Assembly (NCBI RefSeq): GCF_009870125.1
Contig: NC_046679.1
Span: 26,846,001-26,910,000, forward strand
DNA: 64,000 nucleotides
DNA from: Drosophila pseudoobscura
Lineage: Eukaryota; Arthropoda; Insecta; Diptera; Drosophilidae
Direction: 5' to 3'
Below are positions 37,801 through 51,300 of this stretch, in pieces. Under the pieces are notes generated by a model. The model searched no databases and was not told where the DNA came from. It saw only the letters and a program-made list of their open reading frames with translations. Within the stretch, counting starts at the first letter, position 1, and each line of letters starts with the position of its first letter. The translations under genes and the position numbers were made by a program.

Positions 37801-38387
37801 GTTCTTCAGGTGCTCCTTGTCGCACACCAGGTCCCACTCCGACGTCCAGGTGTTCCCGACATTGTCGTGCGTCTCGTATTCCCAGCTCTCGCAGGCCACC
37901 AGATTGCCCACGCTGGCGACCACCTCCGTTGCCTGAAAGACAGATAGAGAGGGATTCACTTGAGTCCTTTTGAGGGATTAAGAGACTGAAGACTCACCTC
38001 TTGCAGCGTGGTATCATTCGCCAGGCTGCTCCAGCCGATGCCCTCCCAGCGATGACAGTTGTCGTTGGAGCCGCTCAGGTTGCGCCACTCGTCGACGGGC
38101 ATCTGCTGCAGCTCCAGCGGCCGCTGGCACCAGAAGTCCTTGTTGGCCGCCTGGTACACCGACGAGGATATGTGAAAGGTGTTGGGCACTTGGAAGAGCG
38201 ACAGCAGCACCGTCATCAGCAGCTGCCACTTGCCGTAGTGCCCCATCAGGTCGCCAATCACATCGGTCTCGTCCTCATCCTCCGCGGGATTCCGTCCGGG
38301 TGACGGCGACTGTGGCCTTGCCTGCTGCTGCTGTTGCTGCTGTGCTGTGGGCGGAGAGGCGGTGGTTGGTTTGCCGGTGTTGTGCAT
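34815..38387 (-). CDS. SLC22-type organic ion transporter (six exons)
   Basis: Third MFS organic ion transporter. Exons 37998-38387, 37680-37932, 36879-37146, 36363-36654, 35043-35369 and 34815-34979 join in phases 0, 1, 2, 0, 0 for 564 residues. The ATG at 38387 is the first in frame after a splice acceptor (TTTGCAG, exon edge near 38402), so the leader is spliced from an upstream noncoding exon not found. The N-terminus has a Gln run (residues ~18-24) and an acidic DEDETDVIGDLMGHYGKW stretch. Residues about 100-190 form the Cys-rich first loop. YLSDKFGRK is at about 193-201, then FVVPESPRWLLVKGR, and YTAELYPTAIRNVGVG near the end. The C-terminal tail is Asn/Gly/Ala-rich. Unlike the middle gene it has no intron before KDFWC, but the 268-nt exon is the same size in both. 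Substrate unknown. Confidence 0.93.
35370..36362 (-). other. Intron of the third SLC22 gene
   Basis: A 993-base intron with clear GTGAGT and TTTTAG ends. No additional exon recognised; a C-rich and GTGTGGGCGGGG-type segment lies near 35940-36050. Confidence 0.75.
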
Positions 38388-41300
38388 GATGCACACAGGA
38401 ACTGCAAAGAAGGCAAGGGGAAGATTAAAGAGTGCCACGGAAAGATTCCCTTCAAAGATACTCCCCCATCTTGTATCCCAAAGATTAAGAGTGGAACATG
38501 CAAATAATTGACTTGATAGATGCCGCCAAACTGTGGCTCCAACTGGAGTACTGGATCCCGTATGAGAGAACTCATTTTATTGCCCGTGTCAGTGGCACAC
38601 AAAGGAGCAATTAGTTAAGTGGTCAGTGACTGGCCATAAACCAAGTCCCGGGGTCAAAGGCAACAGCACATCCAACAGCCTCTCAGAAACAGCCAAAGGA
38701 CGAAGCAGAGCAGGAGCAGCCCCAGATGCAGTCAAGTCAAGCGGGTCTATTTCATTTATTAGAACTGGTCTCCCCCTGCCCCCGGCCCCCCGCCTGGTCC
38801 GGTCATTGGTCAACCTGCGTTCGATGGAATTCAATCACGTTGGAGGCGATTAACTACAGCGAGGCAGTGGCCCTGCCACAGCGGGGCAGGCAGAGGGCAG
38901 CAGCAAAAGTTGTGTGCAGAACAGAGAGAGAGCTCTACAAAGTAAAAGAATAATAGCCAAGATTTAATGTAATTGCTTGGGGATGGGAGCTGGGGGGCCG
39001 GGTCCTGGTCCTGCTGCTGGTCCTGTGGCTTTGGCTGTGGGATGTTCGTGTCCTTTTGCTAGTTGAACTTTTTTTTTGTTCCTGCGATTCGATTCCATTC
39101 CTATCCAATGTCCCTGCCCCTCTCCCTCTCTGTTCTCTGTGCTCTGTTTGGCCTTTTCTTTTTGTGGCCAGCCAGTCAGCCAGAGGCTTTTGTAGCGCAT
39201 TGGCTTTGTCTGGGATTTGGCACGGAATGAGTTCATATATAGCCCAGAAGTCCCAGAAGTCCTAGAGCAGAGCCTCAGAGCTTTGCCTCTGGCCAGAGCC
39301 GAGCCGAAGGTATCAATGCCCCAAAAGTAGGCAACAAACAAACTTTTGCCTGCCCCACACCCCCTCCATAACGAATCGAATCGAAATCACTCTCGGCTTC
39401 TAGTTAGCCGCCTCAAATGCTGCTTAATCCTTTTTGTTCTGTCGGTTGGAGCTGTTCATATAATTAAGCAATTTACTGCACGTAAATGGGGAATTTACTC
39501 TTGGGGGTAGGAGTAGGTCTAGGATTATAAGTAGATTCAAAGTTCTATTCCATTCTACTCGATCTGGTCACCCTCTCCCACTCCTCACACTCTTAAAACT
39601 TCTCAACAGATTCGCTAGCAAGCGCTCGCCTCTCTTCTCTTACTCTTTACTTATAGAAACGAATGAAAGCCAAGCTTCGCTCTCTTTGTCCCAAAGCAGT
39701 CCGTTCCTGAGAGCAGAAGAGAGTCGAACTTTTGCAGTGTTGGCAAGAGAGCACTCCACTCCCGTTGCACTGGAAGCAGAGAAGACGAAAGAGAGAGGAG
39801 TAAGGAAGCTAAGTTAGGGAATGATCGGCCGACTCTCTGTCGGGTCTTTGACGTCATGTTCGATGAGAGAGAGAACAACGAAGTCTGCTCTTGTAATGAG
39901 GAATATAAGACCCGAAAAGAGAGCGCATTGCGGTAACGAAGCGAGCCGCCTTGTATAATTTCATCATGATCGGGAATGAAAACCGCTCTCGCCGAATGGC
40001 ACTTCCTCTCATCCAGCCCTTTTTATCCCTTTCTATTCCTTTTGGGCCAGGGAAATAAAGTGTTAATGTGAATATTTTACAAATTACTCAGGAAACTTCT
40101 TTTGGGACACTTCTTTAAGGCACTTCTAAGATGAAAATGTCTATCCAAAAGGAAGCTAAAGCATCCATTAATTTCTTCGTCCCAAAGATAACTAAGACAT
40201 GGCCTTTTCTTCATCATAAATACACCCAAAGAATGAAGATTCCTTCGATATGAAGCAAAAGAATGAGTGGGGAGTCCGTGCATCTCTTGTATAATTTCTT
40301 CCTTGAATTTCTCTGCTGCCCCTCTCTTCTTTTTCCACCTTTAAAATGTTCCCTTTTATTTTATACGAGAGTTTATGTTAATCCGAAAAGCCAAAGCCAG
40401 CAACCTGTCGATTCGACAATATTGTTTGATCAGGCCCACCAGCAATTATTGGCCTGCCTGCCAGCCAGCCAGCAAATCCATGAAACAGGATGTGTGGCAT
40501 GCCCCAGAGATGGGTGGCAGCGTAGCTGGTGTGTGACCAGGGGCAGCGGCGACTGGCAGCTGCAAAATGCAATTAGCGTTATTTTCAGCGTGCCACCAGA
40601 TTGCACATACACGCCTGCCACCAGCGCCGCAACGCCTGCTGCTGCTGCTGCGAGTTGAAGGTAAATGTCGCTGGGGATGCGGATGGGGAAAGGGGCAGCG
40701 ATGGCGGCGACGACGTAGTTTATAGCATTGAGATTGAGCCGTTGAGCCCACAACGCGACAACGAGACGACCTTCAGCAGACACCAGCAGTAACAGCCAGC
40801 GGTAACAGCCTGTCCCGTTCCGTCCCGTCCTGTCATGTCCTTCCTGGGCAAACTCCGCCGCTGACCAAAACCTAATCCCAACTGCAACTGCAACTGCAGC
40901 CAAGGATATGCCAGCGGGTGGCCCATAAAATTGATAATTAATTATCCTGCCAGGCTCCCCCACACACAGCCCCCCCAGTGGCGGGTCCTCTCGACTCCAT
41001 TCTTCTGCCTGCGGCTTTTCGCGGACACGCTTCGCTTATTCCCTGTTTACAAGTGCGTGAAAATGTGCGCTCAACTGCTTATCACGCGTGAATTTTACTG
41101 CCACAGCCACAGCATCCACATCCACATCCCCAGGGTGGGGGAGGGAGTGCCCCCTGGCCACTGGCCACATATGCTAAATCTCCCCAAACCAAACCCCAAA
41201 ATGCCAGGGAATATCTCTTCCGGCCCATGGACATATGCAAATTTAACTCTCGACTCAGCGAGAAATGTGCCAGAGGGATTGATATGTGGAGGGGGATACT

Positions 41301-44300
41301 CGAAGAAGAGTTATGGGGATCCAAGTAGAGGGGGGGAGAATGAAATAGTGCTCCGAATCCAGCATCCAATGAGTGATTTATTGGCTACCCAAAGCCATAA
41401 CTCTTCATTAGCTAAAACTATAAAAATGTTTCTCTAATTTCAGGAATTTAATTCAATTGAAAGCCGATCTATGAAAGGTGAGTGCCACATCCGACTTGAC
41501 CGTTTATTCATCGTATATTTGCATTTACAACTTGTTCCACAAGCGATTAATGAATGTTTTATCCGTGAAAAAGAAGAACTGGTTCAAATATTGCACTTTT
41601 ATTAGCTCTAGATGGGAAACTAGTTTCCTTTTTTTGTATGCATATGAGAGGGGTATTCCAGGGGAGTAACCCTATTTCTATTCACACCAGTGTAGGACCA
41701 TGCAAATTGTTTGCTAATTACATTTACATATTGAACATAGTGGCCCATAAAAAGCCAATTACTCGGCGCACGATCAGACAGACACATCTGCACATGGGTT
41801 CCCATGGGATCCGATGCGGATGCGTCTGTGGGCGCTCGATCTCTTGACACGCTCCACCAGCGCCAGCGCCACCTCCAGCGCCATCGCCAGCACCAATTGA
41901 ATACGATCCACACGCTGCTCAAATAATGATTTGTTTCAATTGAAAATTCAATGCCAACGCTCCCCCCCGCTCTCCGTCTTTGGCTATTAATAATTTGCTT
42001 AGCTCTTCCATTCCATGCCCGATGGTTAATTAAAAAATATGGCAAAAAGACAATTGCCAGAGGGAGAGAGAGGCGAGGCTTTTGCATAAATATGTTACGA
42101 GTATTCTAGGGGAGAGAGAAATTCCACATCTCAACAAAATTAAATCTAATTAGTGGGTTTTTCGATGGTAATTTGGTTAATTCTGTTTTAGAGGTACATA
42201 TGTTTCTCCCTCTGGGAGCACAGAGTATTGTTATAAGACGGGTTGTAAAATGTTGCTTAAACACCTTCGTAATTGCCGTGCAAATTGCTGGAATTTCCTT
42301 ATCTATCAGAGAATTTAATGCTTGATTATACGATAGGAAACTCCAGAGTTTTATAATCATCGAAAGTATTATAGAGTTCCGTCTTTGTACTTGAACTTTT
42401 GCCTCAGAAATGGCATATTAATCAGGCAAAGACTCTCTTCGGATCATATCCCATTTTCTGCTTGGTAATACCTCCAAAAAAACACAATGACAAATCGTTT
42501 GGTTAGGGGCTTCCCCTGGGCAATTATCAAAGGGGTTGGGTGGGGTGGAAAGAATCCAAGAAGAGAGAAGCCGAAATGTGCTAAATATTTGTAATACAAA
42601 AGCAAAGCGTTTAGCTCTGGGGACATCCCATGGGGCGTGGTAGGCAACGGGTTCGGGGATGGGGATGGGGACGGGGAGATAGACAAATTGTCGCTGTAAT
42701 TAGCAGTCATGCATATAAAAGTGCATTCACTTTCATGAAATGATAGAGAGCGAAACAGAGAGAGAGGCAGAGAGATGTCGGGGGGGTGTGCGAGGGGGGG
42801 CAATGATAATGATGACGCCTGCATCTGCATTTCATACACTGAGGGAAACGATGCCAAAATGTGATTCGAAATGGGATTTTGGCAGCCAGGAACCTGTGCA
42901 TCGAAGAAAACGTTTAAATTTGCTTCACAAATTTTAAGACTAGGAATCCTAAGTTATCCAGAGATACAGAAGAGGAAAATACAGCTGCCAATTGGTGCTC
43001 TGGGAGTTCCAGCTTCTGGCATTCATTGCCTTTTCTCTCCCAGTGTAGGAGCCACTCATTCGGTGACGTTGCACACAGCTAATTTGCACATTTATAGGAT
43101 TTGATTTGTTTATTATGCATGCAGACTGCCGCTGCCGCTGCCTCCGCAGGGATTGGGGCACTGGCACTGGCAGTGGCTCTGGCTCTGGCTACGGCTCTGT
43201 GGGTGTGTGTGGCATGAGGCAGGCTGCCTGCCAAGTGGGTAATAGTAATCTTCAGACACTTGCACGCAGCAGTTGCAGCGGCAGCAACGAGCTGCGCTTC
43301 CGTTTCGGCGACAAGTGTGCGATGAGTGGAGGATGAGTGACGATGGGGATGATGGGATGATGATGATGATGGGACATCCATGTACATGGTATATCCCGCC
43401 GGATGGAGGCCCGTCGGGCATCTCGCCCCCCCCCCTCCTGCCCGCCCGCTGCCATGCCCCACTTCATCGCTTGTCAGCCTAATTGCAGTCGTGTGACAGC
43501 CGCCTGCAAAGATAAGCGGCAGCTGAGGCAAGCCAAGGCATGGCAAGGCAAGCATCTGAGGCCACAGCCGCCGCAGCGGTGTGCAACGGGGCGTATGCGC
43601 AATGCCTCTGTGCCTGTGGAAATTGCATTTCGTGGCGGAACGGGATGACTGGTTCTCCGTCTGAATAATGGAAATCGAGCCATGGAAATTTAAAATTCGA
43701 TTTTCGCCCCACGCACAATAAACAATTATATAAACAATTCAACTTTCGACACGTACGTGCTGCTCTCGGTACGATCTTTACCTCATCGATGGCTGAGATT
43801 TTATGACTTTCACGCCTTGCAATTAAAGCACAATTGATTACGGCCCGGGCCTGGCCTGGTCTGGCCTGGTCCGGCCTTTTGGCTAGCAGTAAACAGCAAC
43901 AGCAACAGCAACAGCATTAGTAATTATATAAACAAATTGGAAAATTTAGCTGCTGCCTGTTGGGCCAAGCAAACTATTGCGACTAATTGCCCCCGCCTCC
44001 GCAGTAAATCAGGCAATAAATTCGCACACATTTTGTGCACAATATTTATGCAGAATGTTCAGCGTTTTATGGCCCGGAAAAGGCGAGAGAAACCTCTAAA
44101 GTTTCCGTACAACTTTGACGGGGGCCACACATTTTCCAATCACATAACGATTTTCCCGGGACTTCTGCTAGATTTCAGAGAGAATGGAGATTTATATAAA
44201 CACTAATTGGACGAGGAATTCGATCCTTCAAATGGATATTTCTTACCCAGAAAGAACCATATTTTATTACACACTTAATCATAATTTATAGACATTTATT

Positions 44301-44582
44301 TCTCATTTAATAAACACATTCCAAAGGCACGCAAATAATTTATTAATTAAACACTAAATTAAATGTAGATATTCCTTGATTCTTAAGCCATAAAATCATG
44401 TGTATTCCGAAATGAAACTAAAGGATAAAAGTATCCGTTTTCCAAATGAATTTCCACACTAATGACCAATAAAAAGAGGCGAGCCATAAATTCCAGAGAA
44501 ATCAAATTAGGAAACGAAAAAACATTTGTCAGCAATTTTCATATCACTTTTCCCCCAAAAACATTTTATAAGCCCACAAAGG

Positions 44583-44584
<2 letters not shown>

Positions 44585-44613
<29 letters not shown>
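44585..44613 (+). repeat. CA dinucleotide microsatellite
   Basis: Uninterrupted CA repeat of about 14 units. Confidence 0.9.
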
Positions 44614-47600
44614 GATTCGATTGCCTGCCACAAATTGGTGAAGGCGGCTCCTCGACAATTTCTGTGTGATCGGATTTCATAAAATGGCAAATTTTTCAAC
44701 CAATGCCAAAATCATTACAATGAAGTGTCCTTCCCTTCGAGGACTCACAAGGATCAAATCAATTTACGAATCAATTGAACAGCCAGCAGCCCAGCAGCCA
44801 CAAGAGCCACATTTTAAAGTTTTTATGGGGTTTGTGGTTCGATGGGGAGAGGGGGGCGTGCCACAAGTTCTGCCTCCCGCTTGCCACACATGTATGTGGC
44901 TTGATATATTATGCAAATTTCAGCTACCTTTTCATCTCCTTTTCGCAACAGAAAGCATTTCAGAAAGCTGAAAACTGTTCATCTGCGGATATCTTTTATT
45001 TAGCAAAAATTACATAAAAAGAGACAGCAGCCACGCAGGGGGCTAAAGGGGGCTACAGGGAGGTACAGGGGGGGTAAAAACGATTGCAATATGGCAATTC
45101 CGTTTCGTTCTCGTTCACATTTGAAGGGTCTTTACAGGCATCCTTCCGCTTGCCGCCCAGCGTTACTGCAGCTGCTGTTCCGTCCCGGTCCTGGTCCTGT
45201 GTCCTGTGTCCTCTCCACTCTGATGTCCAATTCGGTTGAGTGGAGTCCGGGGCTGGCTACAGTTTGTTGCAAACATAGTCCCAGTTACAGATAGAGATAG
45301 AGAGGTAGAGGATACAGCCGGACAGTCTGAACAGAACACAGAATATAGGTCATCAGCCATGGACAGCAGATACGATGCCCCTCATCATCAGAGAGAGAGA
45401 TAGAGGGGTATATGCTTTGAAATGGTTTCTGCTTTAGGATCATTCGCATATATTTCCGTTCAAAGAAGGGGTATTCCTCAGACCGCTAGAACTCTTCCAT
45501 CTTTTCAGTTTATTTGGTTTCTATTTAGTTTTTACTTTTAATGTGAATCTGTGAGTGGATGTTTCAGTGAATGCTGCCTCTCCCGCTTCTGCTGCCGCTG
45601 ATCCATTGTTGTCAACATGAATTCACAAATCTATTACCATTCCGACTGATGTCTGATGCTGTTTTTGTTGCTGCGGAGAATGGAATGACGATGATGACGA
45701 TGACAAGTCCTTCTCCTCCGTTTTTTTTTGCCACTGCTGTCTTGTTAATCGAATAGCAAATCGTTTGGCAATTTCAAATTTAGCCAAGCTAAGCAGCAAC
45801 AATCCTCCTCTCGGGCCTTTTTTTGATTAGAATTTCAATTTCAAAGTGCTCACTGATTTGCTACTTTTATGCGCTTCCAATCAGCGGCAGTGGCAAGCAG
45901 CCAGTCACCCGGTGGGAGGGAGCCAAAGCATCCGGACGGGCATTAGCATAACCTTAAGGCCGGAGCAGGGAAGATGGGGGTAACGAAGGGTCGGGCTGGC
46001 AGACCGGCGCCAGGTGATTGCCAGGAAGGCACTCGTTCTGTTTGTTGTTTGCCGCTGGAATTGTCAAGATATTCCCATGAATATGCTTCAGCTTCTGCTC
46101 CTGCTTATGAGCAGCTCAATATGTTTATGTTTGTGGCGCTTGGGTGGGGCTGGGTATTCACTTTCATGGGGTGTCGGATGGAGCCCGCCAGCAATTTTCG
46201 TTGTAAAACTATACTTGAAATATTGTGGGAATGTGTAAGCCAATTGTTATATAATTCTTTGAAATATAAAACAGAGATATTCATGCAATTCTTCGCATTG
46301 TTATACCGCGGAAACAAGCTCCCTTCTAGCTCCTATGTTTGTGGCCTAATTTTAAAGACAATCTCCAGGCTTTATCCCATTTATGGACACAATTTTCTTA
46401 GCAAATTCCAGATACTTTGGAGGGCCCTCTCTCCCCCTCTCTGACCATTCCTAAGAGGGCCTAAAGCGGGGGCTTCAACAATCTGTCAGGATAAAGTCAT
46501 TGTCGTTGTCATTGTTGTTATCCTCATTCCCATTGTTGCTGCCGTTTCTTGTTGTTGTTAGAGCCAAAAACAAATAGACTCGAAGGAGAACAAAAAAACA
46601 AGAAAAAAGCAAAGAACAAGGAGTGGAAGCTCCCACTGCCGCAGCAGTTAATACCCTTTGAAGGTTCTTCGGTGCAGTCGAAGATGCTGCCTTTCTGTGC
46701 TTTGCCAAACACCTGTTCAAAGGCATAGTACCCCCCCGTCAACAAAGTGTATGGCCAAAAGACGCGCAAATAAACAAACAAAGGAGAGCAAAGCAAATGT
46801 CGCTGGCGGCACGTCCGCGAGGCAAGGATGCCAGGATGCGAGCTCCAGCTCCTCTGCCGCGTTGTCAACGTCACGAAGCTCTCCGTGCCGCGCCGTACCG
46901 TGCCGCGCCGTGCCTCTGTGTGCCGTAATGAGCTTACCTTATGGATATACAAAACAAGTTGCCACTGGATGCTGCTGTTGCTGCCACTCCTCTCAGAGCT
47001 TGGCCTGCAGCCAGCACTCTGCTGCACAATTGGCAAGGATGCTGGATGCTGGATTTCCTTAGCCCGCTTCCTGTTGCTGCTGGTAGTGAAGCTTCTCAGA
47101 GTACTTCTTGGAGTTTTGGTTTCAGTTTGAGTTTGAGTTTGGTTTTGATGATGATGTCTTTGGCGCGGAAATCCGTCGCACGGTTGTCGCCTCGATTCTC
47201 CTTTTTTTTTTGTTTGTTCGTTTGTTTGATAAATTTACGGCTAAGAGCGCACTAAACGGAAACAGAGGCATAAAATCAGTCAGCACTCTCTGGCAGCTGC
47301 TGTTTGATTTTACGAGCGTCTGCTGCCATTACGCATACGACACGCGGTACCCGCCCCCCCGTCCCACCTGTCCGCCCGTGCGAGACTTTTGTTTGTTTTT
47401 GTTTTTCTTTTGGCTGCATATCCCGCATTTAATTATTGCATTTCCCCAAACAGAGAGAAACGAGAGCGAGTGGCTGCTTGGGACAGCCATCACTCATACG
47501 CAGCGTGGTGCAGTGGCAAGTGGCAAAGTGGCAGGCATTCGCGCGCGCGTTTCCCAATTTGCAAAAACAAATGCGAGGGCCCATAGACTTGAATACAAAT

Positions 47601-48259
47601 ATAATGAAGTCCAAATAACAATCATGATAATATTAGGGAAATTATGAAATTTTTGTGTGTGGGCCTTCGAGATTTATGGCTTGTCCAAACATTGTCTGGC
47701 CGTAGCGAAAATCATAAGTATCGGGCGTCTATATATTAGCACATATCCGTATATATAGCTATAGCATCTTTTTGTTGCCACTCGCATTTGTTGCTGCTGC
47801 TCTTTTTTGTTTCATTTATTTAAATATATACTATGCGCACTCACGCACCCGCACCCGCACCACGGACACCGCGTGTCCCGCACTGGCAACCCGTACCCGT
47901 GCCCGTACCCGCTACAACGTTTGTCTTACACGAACAAAAACTCTTCCTGCTCTCGCACTATTTCCTATGCGATTGAGATTCAGAATGAGATTCCGACGGA
48001 CGACGGAGACGGAGACGCAGACGGAGACTGACACACGGAGACAGCGACAGCGACAGCGTCAGCGACAAAGACTCTCTGGGGGGCTACTGCTCTGGGGCGC
48101 TCCGCACACAACGACTGACCAAGAGCAACTGAACGCCACTCTCGAAAGCGAAGAACTTTTATAACCTCTCCTGCCCACGGCCGATGCCCGAGACGATGCT
48201 CGGAATGGACCATTCTTTGATAGCCGACATTGCGGCCGATGTTGGAGTCGTCGCGACGA

Positions 48260-48330
48260 CTGCTGCCTGCCTGCTGCTGCTGCCTTCTGCTGCTGCTGCT
48301 GCTGCTGCTTCTACCTTCTGCTGCTGCACC
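48260..48330 (+). repeat. CTG trinucleotide repeat
   Basis: Interrupted CTG units, with a longest pure stretch just before and after 48300. Read in several frames it creates spurious Leu or Gln/Ala runs. Confidence 0.85.
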
Positions 48331-51300
48331 TGATGCGCGCTCTCTTCGGGTTCTGTGCTTTGTCGGCCACTCTCTTAGTTCTGGCGCTCGCTCTCTTCGG
48401 CTCACGTTGGCGCGCAAAACTGTTGCTGTTGTTATTTAATCGCCGGCACATCGCCTCGCTCAACATTATTTGCATACCCTGCAGCCCAGGGGGAGTTGCC
48501 TGGCTTGGACGGTTTAGTTGTTGATTCAGGGAACCAATTAGGAGAGTGCTTATGGCACTGGCACGAAAGCGTATCCCCAGTTCTTCCACCACGATTGCCG
48601 GCTTAATGGCCTCCCCCACAGTTGGATTTCCGTCTGAGGTGTACTTTCGCACTCACAGTGTAAATCAATTGATGATACGGCTATCTCCGATCTGGCGCTG
48701 GCTGCAGCTGCAGCTGCAGCTGAGAACGTGTTGAGGTTCGGTTCGGGTGTCGATCGCCAGTCTGTAGAGGGAACGTGTTGGGCAATGAGCGCGATCGCTC
48801 AGCGCCCGTCCGGCTAATGCCTTTGTCCGTCGTCGGTGTGGTCGGGCGGGCAATTTGCCTGATAGATCACACAACGCACATCCCATCGCACATCGCACAT
48901 CGCATCAACTATAATTCTGACAATTTGTTGACACTTTTGTATCGTCGTTGGTGTTGGATCTTTTGTTTCGCTATACTTGTTGTTGTTGTTTTTTTTGGGG
49001 TTCGTTCGCGTTTGATGATGATTATTTAATGGCAATTTACGCGATAGTTCGCCCACTTTGTTGGATTGTGTGTTATGATTATATTATTGATAGAGACAGA
49101 CAGAGAGAGAGAGAGGGCGATCTGTTGCTGTCTCTGAATAATTGTTGACGAAATTCGGTTTCAGCTGGTGCCTCTTTATGATTGATTTATGAGTGGGGGT
49201 CTCTGGGGGTCTCTATCTGCCACTCGTTTATTGCGGGCTTGTCTCATTACGCTGAGCTCTGCCAGAAAATTATTATTATTTATTTACTTGGCATAAACCG
49301 AACGAAGACAAAGTTGTTATCGAAGATAACCGAACAGGCAGCCCCTTTGTACGGTTGCTAAATTGTTGCTAATTGAGTGCCATAAATGGAGTGCTAATTA
49401 TGAAATCAAGTTTGAACAGATTTGGCAAATATGCCAGATACTGTATCTGAGAGATAAATACAACCCAACAACCCATGTATCTCTTAGTATTTTACTATTT
49501 CCACGCCGCAGTCGTACGGCCTGACTCATTTCATAGCTTTTCCCACAGCAGAATTCCTACCGAATCATTACTCATACATCCTGTTGATGTTTACCCCCCT
49601 TTTGGGGACTGTCTCAGACCCCAATCAATTGCGGCACAATTCTATCGAAAACATTATAAATTTGTCAGCTTTTTGGTTGGGTTTTGTCAACGTGGAATGT
49701 TGGATGATTTATTGGTTTATCTTGGATTTGAATATACATGTATTTATTTTTAAACAGCCTATGATTTATATTTATAAAGAAATTGAGAGAGTGGATTGTT
49801 AGAGTGAAAGAAAAATTAAGTAAAAATTAGTCTTCAATAAATTCCCAAAAAATACTCAGAGTAAATTGTTAATTTACTCACTATTCATCCTCCTTCCCTT
49901 CCCCTTCCCCTTCCGTACAGGCCTTCCCACCCTTATCACTCGCATTCACAAAACCCAAACAGAATTTATCGCATGCGATATATGTCACGGAGGCGTGCCA
50001 CATAGAGTATTCGTCTCTCTATTTAATCAGTTTATAATAAACAACAGTAAGTATTCAGTGTGTGGTTTGCTGTTGTTGTTCCCATAGGCTATTGTTTCTG
50101 TCTCTGCTGGCAAATAAAATGCAAATTGTGTTTGGGTTTATTTTTAATTCAGAAAGCGACAGAAATAATTAACTATCGAGTGGAAAATGACACCGACACT
50201 GAGCTTTTATCAATGAAGCAAAAGGCAAATATAATAAAGCAGGAAGGCAGGGGCATACATTATCAACATAAACCAACAAAGGAGGGGCCCGGCTCCCATA
50301 TAACCCATATAACCCCCATAGCCACCCGCAAAAGTTTCAGTTTCAATTTCAATTTCATTTTGAGTTTTGCATTTGTTGTTGGAGTTTTTTTGTTCGAAAT
50401 ATTCTAATTGGTTTTTGTGCTTGGCGCTACACGATTTCCATAAATTAAATGGCAGAAATATTTCGCATTCACATTTGATTAGGGGAGAACAGAACAGAGC
50501 ACAAGGCAAAGTCCGCAGAGTCCCCCCGCCCCCCACTCCTCCGAAAGTGGCCCAACATTTTACACTTGGAAAAAAAACAGAGGAAAAACATTTAATGGGA
50601 ACTTTATGTTTTTTGAGGAAAACTTATGCTCGAAAATGGTTGGAAAATATAAAACAAATATTTGCAGGACTCAAAAATCCTCAATGAATATCCTTTTTCC
50701 CTCCGTGTACCCCGCTTTGGCTTTGGCTCGAATGCAATGTGCAAGTGTCACTGATTTATGGCCAAGAGTTGGCCTGCGAGTGTGTGTGTGTGTGTGTGTG
50801 CCAGTTAGCTTGTTTTGACCAAGTTAACTGGTTTAATGGCCCAATAGAGTGAAAGAGTGTGTGAGAGAGAGGGGGTAGATGGTAGAGTACTCACTTGTTC
50901 CACTCCTCCGTTGACTCCGCTCCTGCTGCGACAACAGCGGCAACTCCAGGTCCCCTCCTGCCTCCTCCTCCTCATGGCTCTCAAGGCGTTTTGCCATTTT
51001 TTGGTTTTTTTGTTTGTTTAATATTCGCTTTGATTAATGATTATATACTAATTATTGAGGGAATGGCAATTTCGATTTCAGTTTGAGTCTCTCTGTTTAC
51101 CGAAAATCACTTAATTTACGACTTGGCGCCAAGCACTGCGACACTCCACTCCACTCCACTCAAATTGCGCTCTTATCACACTCCTCCGTTAGTCTCTTAT
51201 CAGCCGGTGGCATTGGTTGCTCAGAGGGGGGCTGACGGGGGGGTTTGCTATTCCTAAGTAGCTCTAGGGCACTCGATCGGCTGCTGCTGCTACCGCTGAC

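Noticed and set aside
39560-40060. Possible LTR or transposon end rich in CTCTC/GAGAG
   Set aside because: No terminal repeats, target duplication or coding remnant could be found.
47108-47647. 179-codon plus-strand ORF
   Set aside because: Starts in TTTGAG repeats and has no domain; probably chance in a gene-free region.
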